Shown here in pieces: positions 44,872-53,935 of a DNA stretch of 64,000 nt (position 1 is the first letter of the stretch; the number at the start of each line of letters is the position of its first letter). Below the pieces are notes generated by a model, which saw only the letters and a program-made list of their open reading frames with translations, was not told where the DNA came from and made no database searches. A program made the position numbers and the translations under genes. The stretch is from an uncultured Bacteroidota bacterium. GTDB taxonomy: Bacteria; Bacteroidota; Bacteroidia; Chitinophagales; Chitinophagaceae. Where the stretch lies: contig CAIUZK010000172.1 of NCBI GenBank assembly GCA_903903635.1, forward strand, positions 21,993 to 85,992. Direction: 5' to 3'.

Positions 44872-45654
44872 ATGGCATTAATTACGATAGGTACACCCTT
44901 CAATATTGATCTGGAGTTCCAGATAGCAACCTTTAATAAAAGGTTGCTTGGCTGGCTCATAGATATGGTGGTTATCTGTGTGTATTATTATATTATGCTC
45001 AATTTTATTTATCCGCTGCTTGGTATGAGTAAGGGGATAAGCACAGCCGCGGAATTGTTTTTCGTAATTATACCGGTACTTATATACCAACTCATATTTG
45101 AGCTGATGCTGAATGGCCAGACCCTCGGGAAAATGGCCGCGGGCATAAAGGTGATAGATAATGAAGGTAAAGAACCTACCTGGGGCCAATACCTGATGCG
45201 CTGGCTGCTGTGCCTTGGTAATTTGTTTATCTATGGCTTACCCTATATTATTATTAATGAGCCATGGGCCATAATAGCGTTTATGATTCTTTATATACCG
45301 GATTTTCTGTGTATGATTATTACTTCTAAATCGCAGCGGATAGGCGACCTCGCAGCAGGAACTGTGGTAATAGATAAAAACTATGTTACCAATATCAGCG
45401 AGACCATATACAAGGAAATAGAGGAGAAAGACTACCAGCCGGTATTCCCGCAGGTGATGCGGCTTACTGATAGGGATATAAACGGCATAAGAAACCTGAT
45501 ACAAACCAAGCGTACCAGCAAAGACACCGATGCCTACATGTTTCAGGTGGTAGATAAAATAAAGGCGGTATTATCTATAGAAACCGAGCTCGACGGCTAC
45601 GAGTTTCTGCAGCAACTGCTGTTCGACTATAATTACTTTACAACGAGGAATTAG
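44872..45654 (+). CDS. RDD-family membrane protein
   Basis: A 260-residue protein with an RDD domain at ~20-170: FNKRLLGWLIDMVVICVYYY, then LIFELMLNGQTLGKMAAGIKVID and a third hydrophobic segment before SKSQRIGDLAAGTVVID. The Arg-Asp-Asp pattern gives the family its name. The last ~90 residues are a soluble helical tail. The family is of broad, mostly unknown function, sometimes Na+/H+ transport. In Bacteroidota it often neighbours a stage II sporulation M-like gene, which is absent here. Confidence 0.88.
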   Translation: MALITIGTPFNIDLEFQIATFNKRLLGWLIDMVVICVYYYIMLNFIYPLLGMSKGISTAAELFFVIIPVLIYQLIFELMLNGQTLGKMAAGIKVIDNEGKEPTWGQYLMRWLLCLGNLFIYGLPYIIINEPWAIIAFMILYIPDFLCMIITSKSQRIGDLAAGTVVIDKNYVTNISETIYKEIEEKDYQPVFPQVMRLTDRDINGIRNLIQTKRTSKDTDAYMFQVVDKIKAVLSIETELDGYEFLQQLLFDYNYFTTRN

Positions 45655-46125
45655 TATTTTTTTACCCAAAGACACGACTACAGTAAATATATCTGAAACT
45701 CGCTACAGGAGAGAATCTTAGCGTAAATATCATACTCGACGGCTACAAGTTAGCGCATAAACCAAGAGTGACATTACAATTAAACCAGTAATACAGCCAG
45801 CTATAAAATCTATGTCAATGTTCATTGTTTCTTTGCCTCCTTCTTTTCTGCTTCTTAACCACCTTAAAATCACCTGATAAGCTACCTTACATAGCCAATT
45901 TTACATTGTAATTTTTCAGGTTACGGGTTTATTACTTACTTTTCTATGCTTGCCATGTATCAAAGCTATGAAAACATAGGTTGCCGATACAAATTTCTTG
46001 CTGTCTGAAATCACAATATGGGGGGATTTATCCATAATTTGCTCTTTTAATAGGGCGCTTGTGGCAAATCTATATATACTATTAGTATTTTGAGTAGCTT
46101 TAAAGTGGTTAATAAAATCTCACTT
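45655..46125. other. non-coding gap between RDD and ParA genes
   Basis: About 470 bases without a supported gene. It contains a 17-base echo of the RDD gene end, CTCGACGGCTAC-AAGTT near 45736, which resembles 45589-45605. Otherwise no repeat, RNA or terminator was recognised. Confidence 0.5.
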
Positions 46126-46869
46126 ATGTTTATTGCTTCTTTGTATAACCTTAAGGGCGGTGTAGGAAAAACCGCTTCGTGTGTCAACTTTGCGTACATG
46201 GCCGCAAAAGACGGATATAGAACCCTTGTCTGGGATCTCGATCCGCAGGGTGCTGCCAGCTATTATTTCAAAGCCAACCCTACGGCAAAGGGCAACATCA
46301 AAAAAATCATTGAACACAACCTCCATATTAATGATGCCATAATTCCTGCAGAATATGAACTATTGGACATCATACCATCCGACATGTCCTCACGCAAACT
46401 GGATGTGCTGCTGGAATCGCTGCATGGTTCAAAAAAGCATTTTAAAAATCTGCTTAAACAGGTTGCTTCGGAATATGATTTTGTTTTCATAGACTGCCCT
46501 CCCGGATTCTCCAATGTTGCCGATAATATATTCTTCGCTTCCGATGCCGTGCTGATGCCGGTAATACCCACCACCCTGTCTATCCGTACCTATGAGCAGG
46601 TGAAAGCTTATTTTGAAAGCAAGGATATGGACCTGGACAAGCTCATGTGCTTTTATACCATGGTGGATAGCCGAAAGAATATGCACAACGATACCATGCA
46701 ACAACTGTGTAAAGACAAACGATTCTTTGAACACTACATTCCTAATCTTTCCGACATTGAGAAGATGGGAATAAGGAATGCCCCGGTTGAAGCTTTCTCG
46801 CCATCAGGTTATGCCACAACCTGCTACAGGGCATTATGGAACGATATTAAGGAAGGGGTTTTGGAATAG
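46126..46869 (+). CDS. orphan ParA-family ATPase
   Basis: A 247-residue deviant Walker A ATPase. KGGVGKTASCVNFA is at ~9-22, the Walker A' DLDPQGAASYYF at ~38 and the Walker B FIDCPPGFSNVAD at ~124. Such ATPases position chromosomes, plasmids or protein clusters by gradient formation. There is no ParB or parS-like array in the vicinity, so partitioning of a replicon is unlikely; a protein-positioning (MinD/MipZ/McdA-like) role is possible. The ATG at 46126 was chosen over a TTG 12 codons upstream because the former matches family N-termini. Confidence 0.88.
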   Translation: MFIASLYNLKGGVGKTASCVNFAYMAAKDGYRTLVWDLDPQGAASYYFKANPTAKGNIKKIIEHNLHINDAIIPAEYELLDIIPSDMSSRKLDVLLESLHGSKKHFKNLLKQVASEYDFVFIDCPPGFSNVADNIFFASDAVLMPVIPTTLSIRTYEQVKAYFESKDMDLDKLMCFYTMVDSRKNMHNDTMQQLCKDKRFFEHYIPNLSDIEKMGIRNAPVEAFSPSGYATTCYRALWNDIKEGVLE

Positions 46870-46960
46870 GAAGAAAAGATTAGTCAATTATATTTTTCAT
46901 TATTTCAGTGGTTGGCATGTATGGTTTATCTTAGCCCCCTGAAAAACTGATCTAGTTCAC

Positions 46961-48757
46961 ATGCCTGGTATTGCACCCAATTCTTTATCGCGTTATGTAT
47001 ACCTGTGCTGCGCGGTACTGATGTGCTATGCATCTTTCTTTTTCTACCCCCGTTGGCAGCAAGGCACTACCGAGGCCGCCATATCCTGGGATGTTTCAGG
47101 CTACTATTGGTACCTGCCTTCAGCATTCATCTACCACGACTTAAAGCACCAGGGATTTAAAGACGAAATACTGACTAAATACCGCCCTACCAATACCGAA
47201 TTCATGCAGGGCATGAAGCTGGAGAATGGCAACTATACGATGAAGTATGCCGGTGGTATGGCGGTTATGTACCTTCCATTTTTCACTGCCGCGCATCTGG
47301 TGGCAGGTGCGCTTGGTTACCCCCGCGATGGCTTCTCCGCACCCTACCAGTTGGCTATACAGTTTGGTGGCTTGCTTATATCTCTTATTGGGTTGTGGTT
47401 CTGCCGCAAGCTGCTGCTGCAGTTTTATAACGACAAGGTAGTTTCCATTGTGCTGGTGCTGTTGGTTTTTGGCAGCAACTACCTCAACTATTCTTCTATC
47501 GACTGCGGCATGTCGCACACATGGCTGTTCACGGTTTATGTTTTCCTGCTGCTCAATACTATTTATTTCTACCAGTCCTTTAGTTTAAAATACGCTGTTC
47601 GCATTGGGCTGCTGGTTGGCCTGGCAACCCTTACCCGCCCCACCGATCTTATCTCCTGCCTCATACCCTTGCTGTGGGGCATGAATAGTCTTACACCTGC
47701 AGCCATCAAAAATCAGTTTACCCAATTCATTAAAAACTACAAAGCTTTCCTTGTTGCCTGCATATGCGCCGCAATGGTTATTTCACTCCAGCTTTTCTAC
47801 TGGAAATACGTTTCGGGCCATTGGCTGGTATATAGCTACCAGGGGCAGAAACTGTATTTCCGCTCGCCCAACTTCGAAAACTATACCTTCAGTTACCGCA
47901 GTGGCTGGCTCACCTATTCGCCCATGATGGCGCTTGCATTTATAGGCATCATTCCGTTCCTTATTAGGGGGAAGAACAAAGTAGCCATACTTACGTTCTT
48001 CCTGCTCAATTACTACATAGTTTGTGCCTGGAATATATGGTGGTATGGGGGCCGGGCCATGATACAGAGTTATCCGGTATTGCTTTTCTGCATAGCGGCA
48101 TTGGTAGACGTGGCGCTTCAGCGCAAATTTATTTTATGGCTGCTGGCACCTGTCGCGCTGTTGTTCATCTATTACAATACCTGGATCACCTACATCTACC
48201 ACAAGGGAGATCTGTTCGATAACGACTGCATGTCGGAAGCTTATTTCTGGCGCATAGCAGGCCGATGGAGCGCACCCGGCAACATTGCAGTGCTCAAAGA
48301 AAATCCTGACCTGTACGAGGGCCAACCAAAAAACGAAGCGGTTCTTTACACCAACAACTTCGATAAAGAGCAAGGTCCTTTTTACACCCCTAACCCTGGT
48401 GGCATGGCGCTCCTGCTCAATAAAGAAAATCAGAACAGCCCATTCTACAAATTCGCATATCCCGGCAAGCATGCCCAATGGCTCAGAGCCACCGCCAGCT
48501 TCACCTGCCGCGATAAGGAATATGAAGGCTGGAAGATGGCCCAGTTTATCGTAAGGCTGGTAAATAAAGACAGTATTGTAAAAGAAAGGATGATCAGGGT
48601 ATACCGCTTACTGGAGCCCAACCAGACACGCAATATCTCCATAGATGTAAAGGTCCCTCAAACCACTTTCGACTCCGTACACATCCTCTTCTGGAACGGC
48701 GATAGCAACAAACCTTTGTGGATAGACAATCTGGAAGTAAAGGCATTTTCTGAGTAG
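46961..48757 (+). CDS. multi-pass membrane protein, GT-C-like
   Basis: A 598-residue integral membrane protein with roughly ten hydrophobic segments up to ~residue 420. An acidic motif follows the first segment (SWDVSGYYWYLPSAFIYHDL), as in GT-C glycosyltransferases of the PMT/ArnT type. A second conserved block is IWWYGGRAMIQSYPVLL. The last ~150 residues are a soluble beta-sandwich-like domain (LYTNNFDKEQGPF to LEVKAFSE). A lipid-linked sugar donor is likely, but the family is not named. A shorter homologue is broken by a stop codon at 52497-53879, and the last 29 codons recur as a fragment at 49967-50056. Confidence 0.75.
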   Translation: MPGIAPNSLSRYVYLCCAVLMCYASFFFYPRWQQGTTEAAISWDVSGYYWYLPSAFIYHDLKHQGFKDEILTKYRPTNTEFMQGMKLENGNYTMKYAGGMAVMYLPFFTAAHLVAGALGYPRDGFSAPYQLAIQFGGLLISLIGLWFCRKLLLQFYNDKVVSIVLVLLVFGSNYLNYSSIDCGMSHTWLFTVYVFLLLNTIYFYQSFSLKYAVRIGLLVGLATLTRPTDLISCLIPLLWGMNSLTPAAIKNQFTQFIKNYKAFLVACICAAMVISLQLFYWKYVSGHWLVYSYQGQKLYFRSPNFENYTFSYRSGWLTYSPMMALAFIGIIPFLIRGKNKVAILTFFLLNYYIVCAWNIWWYGGRAMIQSYPVLLFCIAALVDVALQRKFILWLLAPVALLFIYYNTWITYIYHKGDLFDNDCMSEAYFWRIAGRWSAPGNIAVLKENPDLYEGQPKNEAVLYTNNFDKEQGPFYTPNPGGMALLLNKENQNSPFYKFAYPGKHAQWLRATASFTCRDKEYEGWKMAQFIVRLVNKDSIVKERMIRVYRLLEPNQTRNISIDVKVPQTTFDSVHILFWNGDSNKPLWIDNLEVKAFSE

Positions 48758-48981
48758 TGAAGGGAAATGGCATTGCCCATCATTGAAGTACTTAATTGAA
48801 TGTTTCAATTTATTTCATAACATATAATACCAATACTAAACATGAAAATATTATTACGTGTTATTCTCTTGATAACGCTTCTACAGCCTGTATTTGCCCA
48901 AAATTCTAATGTCATTAACTACTATAAGTATATAAATAATGCAGAAATTGACATTTGTGATGGAAACTTAGCCCATTCAAT
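48668..48981 (+). repeat. segmental duplication, source copy (314 bp)
   Basis: Covers the last 30 codons of the membrane-protein gene, the 84-base gap and the first 46 codons of the DUF6624-like gene. It is repeated at 49967-50280 in direct orientation with few differences. Confidence 0.9.
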
Positions 48982-49909
48982 ACTTGAATTCAGGAAAGCG
49001 TACAAGATTCTTGGGAATAAGATGCCAAACCGGCATATGCATAACTATTTTATGGTTAGTGCGCATTTAAATAAGAAAAAAGAAGAAGTAAAGTTATTAA
49101 GCGAATTAAAGAGAAGAGGATGGGATTCTGTGATGTTTGAACATGGAATTTACGCTCATTTTTCAGTGGGGAAGGCTGAAAAACTCAAATATCTTTTTAA
49201 TGAGACATTAAAAGGAATAAAAGTAGATGTTGATACTCAATATTGCCATATGCTTGACTCTCTGGCAGACATTGACAGAAAAAGCAATATGTTCCTTCGA
49301 TCAATAAATGGAGGTATTTTGAGCAAAGATGGCTTGGATTCAATGTACCATCTAACCGATAAAAACCTCAATTTCATGAAAAATGAATTTTCAAAAAATT
49401 TTCCAACAGATAGTTTGATAGGAACCAAAGGTAATCCAAAAGGGACAGTGAGATATAGTGTAATACTTATACATAATGGACAGGGTTCCCAATCCCGGAT
49501 TATGGATAGTATGTTTTATGCAGCATATTTGAATGGCGATTTAGAACCCGCTACCTACGAAGCTTATTTGGAGAATTTTAAGATGAATACTTTGAAGTAT
49601 AAGGAAATTTATGTAGACGGAAAATTTAAAAACTTAGATCTGTTCCCTTATGATTTTTGCTTAGTAAATGATTCACTATTTGAATTTCCAGTTAACGATT
49701 CTATCGTTGAATCAAATAATAATAACAGGAAAAAATTTCCCGGTTTATGCAGTGTGGAGGATTTACGAAAGAAAATCATCCATCAACATTACCATCCGGA
49801 ATATTCATACACTATTGGTGCTTACATAACAAATTACACGCAAATGGGAATGGAATTGGCTCCAAGAATCAAAAAAAGGCTAAGGTATTTAAGCGATAAA
49901 AAATATTAA
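48842..49909 (+). CDS. DUF6624-like secreted protein
   Basis: A 355-residue exported protein with signal peptide MKILLRVILLITLLQPVFAQ. An N-terminal helical, TPR-like part (~20-150) contains ICDGNLAHSILEFRKAYKIL. The C-terminal part has the order FPTDSLIGTKGNPKG, SVILIHNG, FYAAYLNGDLEPATYEAYLENF and similar, which resembles DUF6624 (a G-x-P-x-x-x-x-x-G core, a QH/HN step and an AyL-D segment). Function unknown. It is AT-rich compared with its left neighbour. A diverged paralogue lies at 51292-52317 and a truncated copy at 50141-50302. Confidence 0.75.
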   Translation: MKILLRVILLITLLQPVFAQNSNVINYYKYINNAEIDICDGNLAHSILEFRKAYKILGNKMPNRHMHNYFMVSAHLNKKKEEVKLLSELKRRGWDSVMFEHGIYAHFSVGKAEKLKYLFNETLKGIKVDVDTQYCHMLDSLADIDRKSNMFLRSINGGILSKDGLDSMYHLTDKNLNFMKNEFSKNFPTDSLIGTKGNPKGTVRYSVILIHNGQGSQSRIMDSMFYAAYLNGDLEPATYEAYLENFKMNTLKYKEIYVDGKFKNLDLFPYDFCLVNDSLFEFPVNDSIVESNNNNRKKFPGLCSVEDLRKKIIHQHYHPEYSYTIGAYITNYTQMGMELAPRIKKRLRYLSDKKY

Positions 49910-49966
49910 GTGATACTTATTTTTTCAGAAGAAGGAGATATGGCCAGATAGAGCTTTCTTGCCGCA

Positions 49967-50280
49967 TTCGACTCCTTAAATACCCTTTTTGGGAACGGCG
50001 ATAGTAATAAACCTTTGTGGATAGACAATTTGGAGGTAAAGGCATTTTCGGAGTAGTGAAGGGAAATGGCATTGCCCATCATTGAAGTACTTAATTGAAT
50101 GTTTCAATTTATTTCATAACATATAAAACCAATACTAAACATGAAAATATTATTACGTGTTATTCTCTTGATAACGCTTCTACAGCCTGCATTTGCCCAA
50201 AATCCAAATGTCATTAACTACTATAAGTATATAAATAATGCAGAACTAGACATTTGTGATGGAAATTTAGCCCATTCAAT
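49967..50280 (+). repeat. segmental duplication, second copy (314 bp)
   Basis: Direct repeat of 48668-48981. Differences in the coding parts are mostly third-position. The left 90 bases still encode the in-frame tail FDSLNTLFGNGDSNKPLWID through AFSE and a TAG stop. Sequence on both sides is unrelated to the source. Confidence 0.9.
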
Positions 50281-50302
50281 TAGAAAAATAGTAGTGAGCT
50301 AA
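50141..50302 (+). pseudogene. truncated copy of the DUF6624-like gene
   Basis: Encodes the same signal peptide and 46 N-terminal residues as the gene at 48842 (changes V17A, S22P and I36L), then runs into unrelated sequence and stops after 53 codons. The folded part of the protein is missing. It is a remnant of a former full paralogue. Confidence 0.85.
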
Positions 50303-50325
50303 ATATGGAGTAATAACTAAGAGAA

Positions 50326-50505
50326 ATGAATAGACACATTGTTTTCATAATTGTTTTGACCATTCTTAATGTAATTCCGATAATAATGGATACCAAATAT
50401 CTCTTAAAGAATCATGAAATGGTTTCACATCTTAAGTGGAGGGTTATATTTCTCGCTATTTGGATATTATTTGTTGTTGGTTTTGCTATATTTTATCTAA
50501 TATAA
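50326..50505 (+). CDS. small two-helix membrane protein (59 aa)
   Basis: Begins MNRHIVFIIVLTILNVIPII and ends with a second hydrophobic stretch VIFLAIWILFVVGFAIFYLI. A short polar hairpin with His, Lys and Glu joins the two predicted membrane helices. A purine-rich stretch, AAGAGAA, lies just before the ATG. A long-loop hairpin follows at 50512. No family was recognised. Clean codon structure and the hairpin support it, but it could be a spurious frame. Confidence 0.5.
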   Translation: MNRHIVFIIVLTILNVIPIIMDTKYLLKNHEMVSHLKWRVIFLAIWILFVVGFAIFYLI

Positions 50506-50511
50506 ATATTC

Positions 50512-50559
50512 AATGAGACTGCCTTCTTTTTCCTGACATAAATTGGAGGCAGTCTCATT
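50512..50559 (+). terminator. long-loop hairpin after the small membrane protein
   Basis: Perfect 12-bp repeats AATGAGACTGCC/GGCAGTCTCATT enclose 24 bases. There is only a short T-containing tail. Confidence 0.55.
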
Positions 50560-50747
50560 ATTGCAAGTAGTTTTTTTTCTTCAATTACCATTCATAATGG
50601 ATTAATTGGCAAAGTAAAAAACAGCGTAACAGGTACATGTTATGGCAGATAAATTTCCATAAAATGAATTGGATTTCTGAAGGGTATTTTATTGAAAATA
50701 CCAAATAAATTCTTTATTTTTCGTCCGGATTATAAAACATAGAAGGT

Positions 50748-50957
50748 ATGAATAAGAGGTTAATGCTTGGGTTTCCTTTATTTTTTGCAGCGTTTTTTGG
50801 TGTATTTACATTGATCAACCTCATTCAAAATAATAAAATCACCAAAATAGATATTCTTAATTTGATAGCAAGTTTTTCATGCACTCTTTTAATTGTGTTT
50901 ATACCCAATATTATAAACATCATCAAGAGAAGAACTAATCAAAAAGAATACATATAG
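50748..50957 (+). CDS. small two-helix membrane protein (69 aa)
   Basis: MNKRLMLGFPLFFAAFFGVF opens a first membrane helix. A polar loop (QNNKITKID) leads to a second helix (LIASFSCTLLIVFIPNIINI) and a basic tail KRRTNQKEYI, which suggests both ends lie in the cytoplasm. It is followed by a good terminator. No family was recognised. The gap before it (50560-50747) holds no gene. Confidence 0.55.
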   Translation: MNKRLMLGFPLFFAAFFGVFTLINLIQNNKITKIDILNLIASFSCTLLIVFIPNIINIIKRRTNQKEYI

Positions 50958-50974
50958 CTACTATTATATTGTAA

Positions 50975-51010
50975 AAAGGCGATTGTTTTTGAACAATCGC
51001 CTTTAATTTT
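50975..51010 (+). terminator. terminator after the 69-aa protein
   Basis: Perfect 13-bp stem AAAGGCGATTGTT/AACAATCGCCTTT, loop TTTG, then AATTTTTG. Its quality supports the upstream small gene being transcribed. Confidence 0.8.
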
Positions 51011-51291
51011 TGATTGATGTAATGAAAGTACCTGCTTCCCTTCCTGAAATGACGGCAACCGCAAGGATAATTACAAAGGACAGAAATTTACTCAGCTATT
51101 GTAATTTTAAGGAGTTACAAAATTGTAAGAAAAGGTTAGTAATCATTAGATACCGCATTTATCGTTTAGCCGATCTGGTTATTAGGCCAGTTGGGCTAAA
51201 AGTATATTTGCTCTTCTTCTTTGCATCGCAAATAGACAGTATGGCATTGCCCAACAGTTACCATTACAGCAAGTAATAAATAGTATATCAC

Positions 51292-52317
51292 ATGAGGCAT
51301 ACTTTAATTATATTGTGCATAATAATTAGTACTTGTAAAATAGTTCTGGCAAAAGACTATAGCCAATACCACAGTTCTATAAATACTGCTGAGTATGAAA
51401 TATTCGTCAATAAACGATTTGACTCTGGTTTAAAGATATATGAGCGAACTTTCCGTGAATTCGACTTTGTTTTTGCTAATGACTGTATTACCGCAATGCA
51501 AATTGCCGTCTACTCCAAAAACGAAAAATTATTTCTAAATTTTGTTGGTAAGTCATTCGAAAACGGAGTGAAGCTTAGTGACATTGATAAAATAAAATAT
51601 ATTTCGCAATCTCGATTCTATTTCGATAATAAGAATAGGATAAATGAATTATATAGGCTAGGTAGGCCTATATATACCAGGCGAATAAATGTACGGCTAC
51701 TACATAAAATGTATGAACTATATGCGCATGACCAATTAGTAAAAAACAAACTAAAGAATCAAAGTAAGTATTTTAAATCTGGCAAGACTTATCCACAGCT
51801 CATTTCCGCAACCATTGATGAATTAGTTCACTTGTGCGTTACTTACGGAATTCCCTCTGATCGGTTGATTGGTATTGATCAAAACGATATAATGGCAGAG
51901 TTAAAAAGCACTTACCCTGACTTATGTGATTATTACTATCAGAATGTGAGTACTTGCGAAACTGTCATTTCATTAGGACAATTTGTACAAGAGGAGCAAA
52001 ATTTATGTTCACATTTGATATTACCTATAATGCATCATTATGATAATTCATTTACTGTGTTTAGTACCGAGTTTTATTTGCAGGAAATCAAAAAAGGCAA
52101 TATTCATCCAAAGGATATAGCAGCAATTAATGATTTCCCATATGGCGGGTATGAACCAAAGAAAATTAAAAAAAACGGAGTTTATTTTGGTGTTGGTGCT
52201 CGATTTGTTCCACCTAATTCATTGTGCATTTCCGACAGTATGATCAATCAGAACAGAAAAATGTTTTTAATTCAGAAAATAGAATATGATAGAGCAAAAT
52301 GGGATTTTATGCAATAA
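51292..52317 (+). CDS. DUF6624-like secreted protein, diverged paralogue
   Basis: A 341-residue exported protein with signal peptide ending at IVLA. Its layout parallels the protein at 48842: an early TAEYEIFVNKRFDSGLKIYERTF helix and a core with YGIPSDRLIGIDQND, then HLILPIMHHYD, EIKKGNIHPKDIAAINDFPYGG. The GIPSDRLIG and MHHYD steps are closer to the classical DUF6624 pattern than in its neighbour. Identity to the paralogue is low. Function unknown. The ~180 bp after it hold no gene. Confidence 0.75.
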   Translation: MRHTLIILCIIISTCKIVLAKDYSQYHSSINTAEYEIFVNKRFDSGLKIYERTFREFDFVFANDCITAMQIAVYSKNEKLFLNFVGKSFENGVKLSDIDKIKYISQSRFYFDNKNRINELYRLGRPIYTRRINVRLLHKMYELYAHDQLVKNKLKNQSKYFKSGKTYPQLISATIDELVHLCVTYGIPSDRLIGIDQNDIMAELKSTYPDLCDYYYQNVSTCETVISLGQFVQEEQNLCSHLILPIMHHYDNSFTVFSTEFYLQEIKKGNIHPKDIAAINDFPYGGYEPKKIKKNGVYFGVGARFVPPNSLCISDSMINQNRKMFLIQKIEYDRAKWDFMQ

Positions 52318-52496
52318 GCGGGTATGAAATATTCATTTGGTTATGGTGGGTGCAGAGCATAATGTAATGTTATTATTTCAGACAAATAGTATTGCTGTAG
52401 CACAGATAATGTGCTTGATTGGATATTTTATCTATACCCAACTATGAATGTTAGAAGGATAAAAGATAGCGGCAAAAATATCAAGGAGTACCAAAA

Positions 52497-53879
52497 TTAC
52501 TTATCCCCAAAACAATCTTCTTTCTCCTTATTGCATTCATCGTCAGTCATCATGGTTTTGTATTCTTCGGCGGTTGGCTTTATCTTGCCAAAAACTTTCC
52601 AGTAGTAGGTTCGGTTCATCTTTACATAATGAATGGTTCCTTTTGAGTATTGGAAAGTCTGGAATAAATTAAGCAATACCAGAAACCCTGTTACGATCGA
52701 AAACGCGGCCTTAAGCGCCATACCCTTCTCTCTTTTAAAAACACCATCGGCCATATATGCCAGTGATATTGCTAAAAATGGCAATGTCTCTACCAATGCT
52801 CTGGCGCCAAAACCGCCACCATACCACCACTCCTGCCAGCAAAAGACCACATAGATGGTCAGTGCATAAAAGAATAAAATTCCGGGAGCCAACTTGCTTT
52901 TCTTATACCACATATACAGCAACCCCAGTATGGCCAAAAACGCAATAGGCGTATAGATAAACCATCCCTTCTGGTAACTGAACAACCCTTCAACCACATG
53001 GGGCCGTTTAAAGTTGAACCGTTCTCCTTTATATGAATAATAAAACCATTGCCCTGTAGAGTATTTCCAGTAACCCAGTTGTATCATGGCCACCATAAAA
53101 AACACAGCCACCGATATAGCTACATCCTTTATCCGCTGCCCCAAAAACCGGAACCGCTCCACCAGGGTTGATAAACTATTAACCTACCAGAGTAAGGGTA
53201 TCACTACTACCAGGATATTTACAGGCCTTATTATAAAAACCAGTCCCAGGAATACAGCCAGCCAATAAAAACTACCCTTATTTTTCCTGCTATACAATGC
53301 ATCGGTAAAATAGAGCACGCCACAAACAGCAAAGAAACCATAAGGGTGGCTCATACCTATACTAAACGCCTCGTAGCAATAAATGTTGGTACCAAAAGCA
53401 ATGCACAACAACGTGAATGCTGCAATATTATCTGAATAGTATTTCTGTAAAAGCCGCCTTAGGAAAAAGAGCCCCACCCCAACCCAGAAAATGCAACTGA
53501 ATATACCGGCAAATTGATATGGGGTAGTATATCCATCGGCATCATAGGAGTGAGTAGTAAGGCAGTACCAGTGAGCTATAAAGAAGAAGGGCAACTCAAA
53601 CACCGCTGTACCTATTGCATACTTATTATTAAGGTGGCCTGTAGGCTGGCCAAACAATCCATAATCATCTGCAGGCCCGGTTAAATTATATTTATGGTTT
53701 ACCTGAGCATAAAAACCGAAATTCCCTAAATCATGGTATATAAACATGGCTGGCAAATACACATAATAGCCCGCAGCATCCCAATGGTAAATAGTCTCTT
53801 TATACTGCTCCCGGTTGAAGACGATGTAAACCGAAACAGCGATAAAAAACAATATGACCAATCTGGATTTCATAATCAT
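52497..53879 (-). pseudogene. GT-C-like membrane protein broken by an in-frame TAG
   Basis: A homologue of the protein at 46961. The first part (231 residues, MIMKSRLVILFF to VVVIPLLW) has HWDAAGYYVYLPAMFIYHDL. The second part (after the stop) continues VNSLSTLVERFRFLGQ, through YWKYSTGQWFYYSYKGERF, to WWYGGGFGARALVETLPFL. The two parts are in the same frame, and only the TAG at 53184-53186 interrupts them. In the intact homologue the matching residue is a Gly (LLWGMNSL). The homologue's C-terminal beta domain is missing. TAG is an ordinary stop codon elsewhere in the window, so a nonsense mutation or a sequencing error is more likely than recoding. Confidence 0.85.
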
Positions 53880-53935
53880 TTAAAAAAGGGAGAGTGGTTT
53901 CTTAATCATTAAGAGTAAAGCCCCATCCCACGAAA

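Noticed and set aside
45589..45752. Repeat of CTCGACGGCTAC between the RDD gene end and the gap
   Set aside because: Only about 17 bases match and the flanks differ, so chance or a tiny slippage event is sufficient.
51010..51276. 88-codon frame starting at TTG
   Set aside because: It starts inside a terminator tail, has no family features or start signals, and its composition is that of intergenic DNA.
52411..52605. 64-codon plus-strand frame
   Set aside because: It overlaps the end of the broken membrane-protein gene antisense and has no features of its own.
53184..53186. TAG recoding (readthrough or an alternative code) in the broken membrane-protein gene
   Set aside because: TAG ends other well-supported genes in the window, such as hbd, and no stimulating structure was seen. 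A nonsense mutation is simpler.
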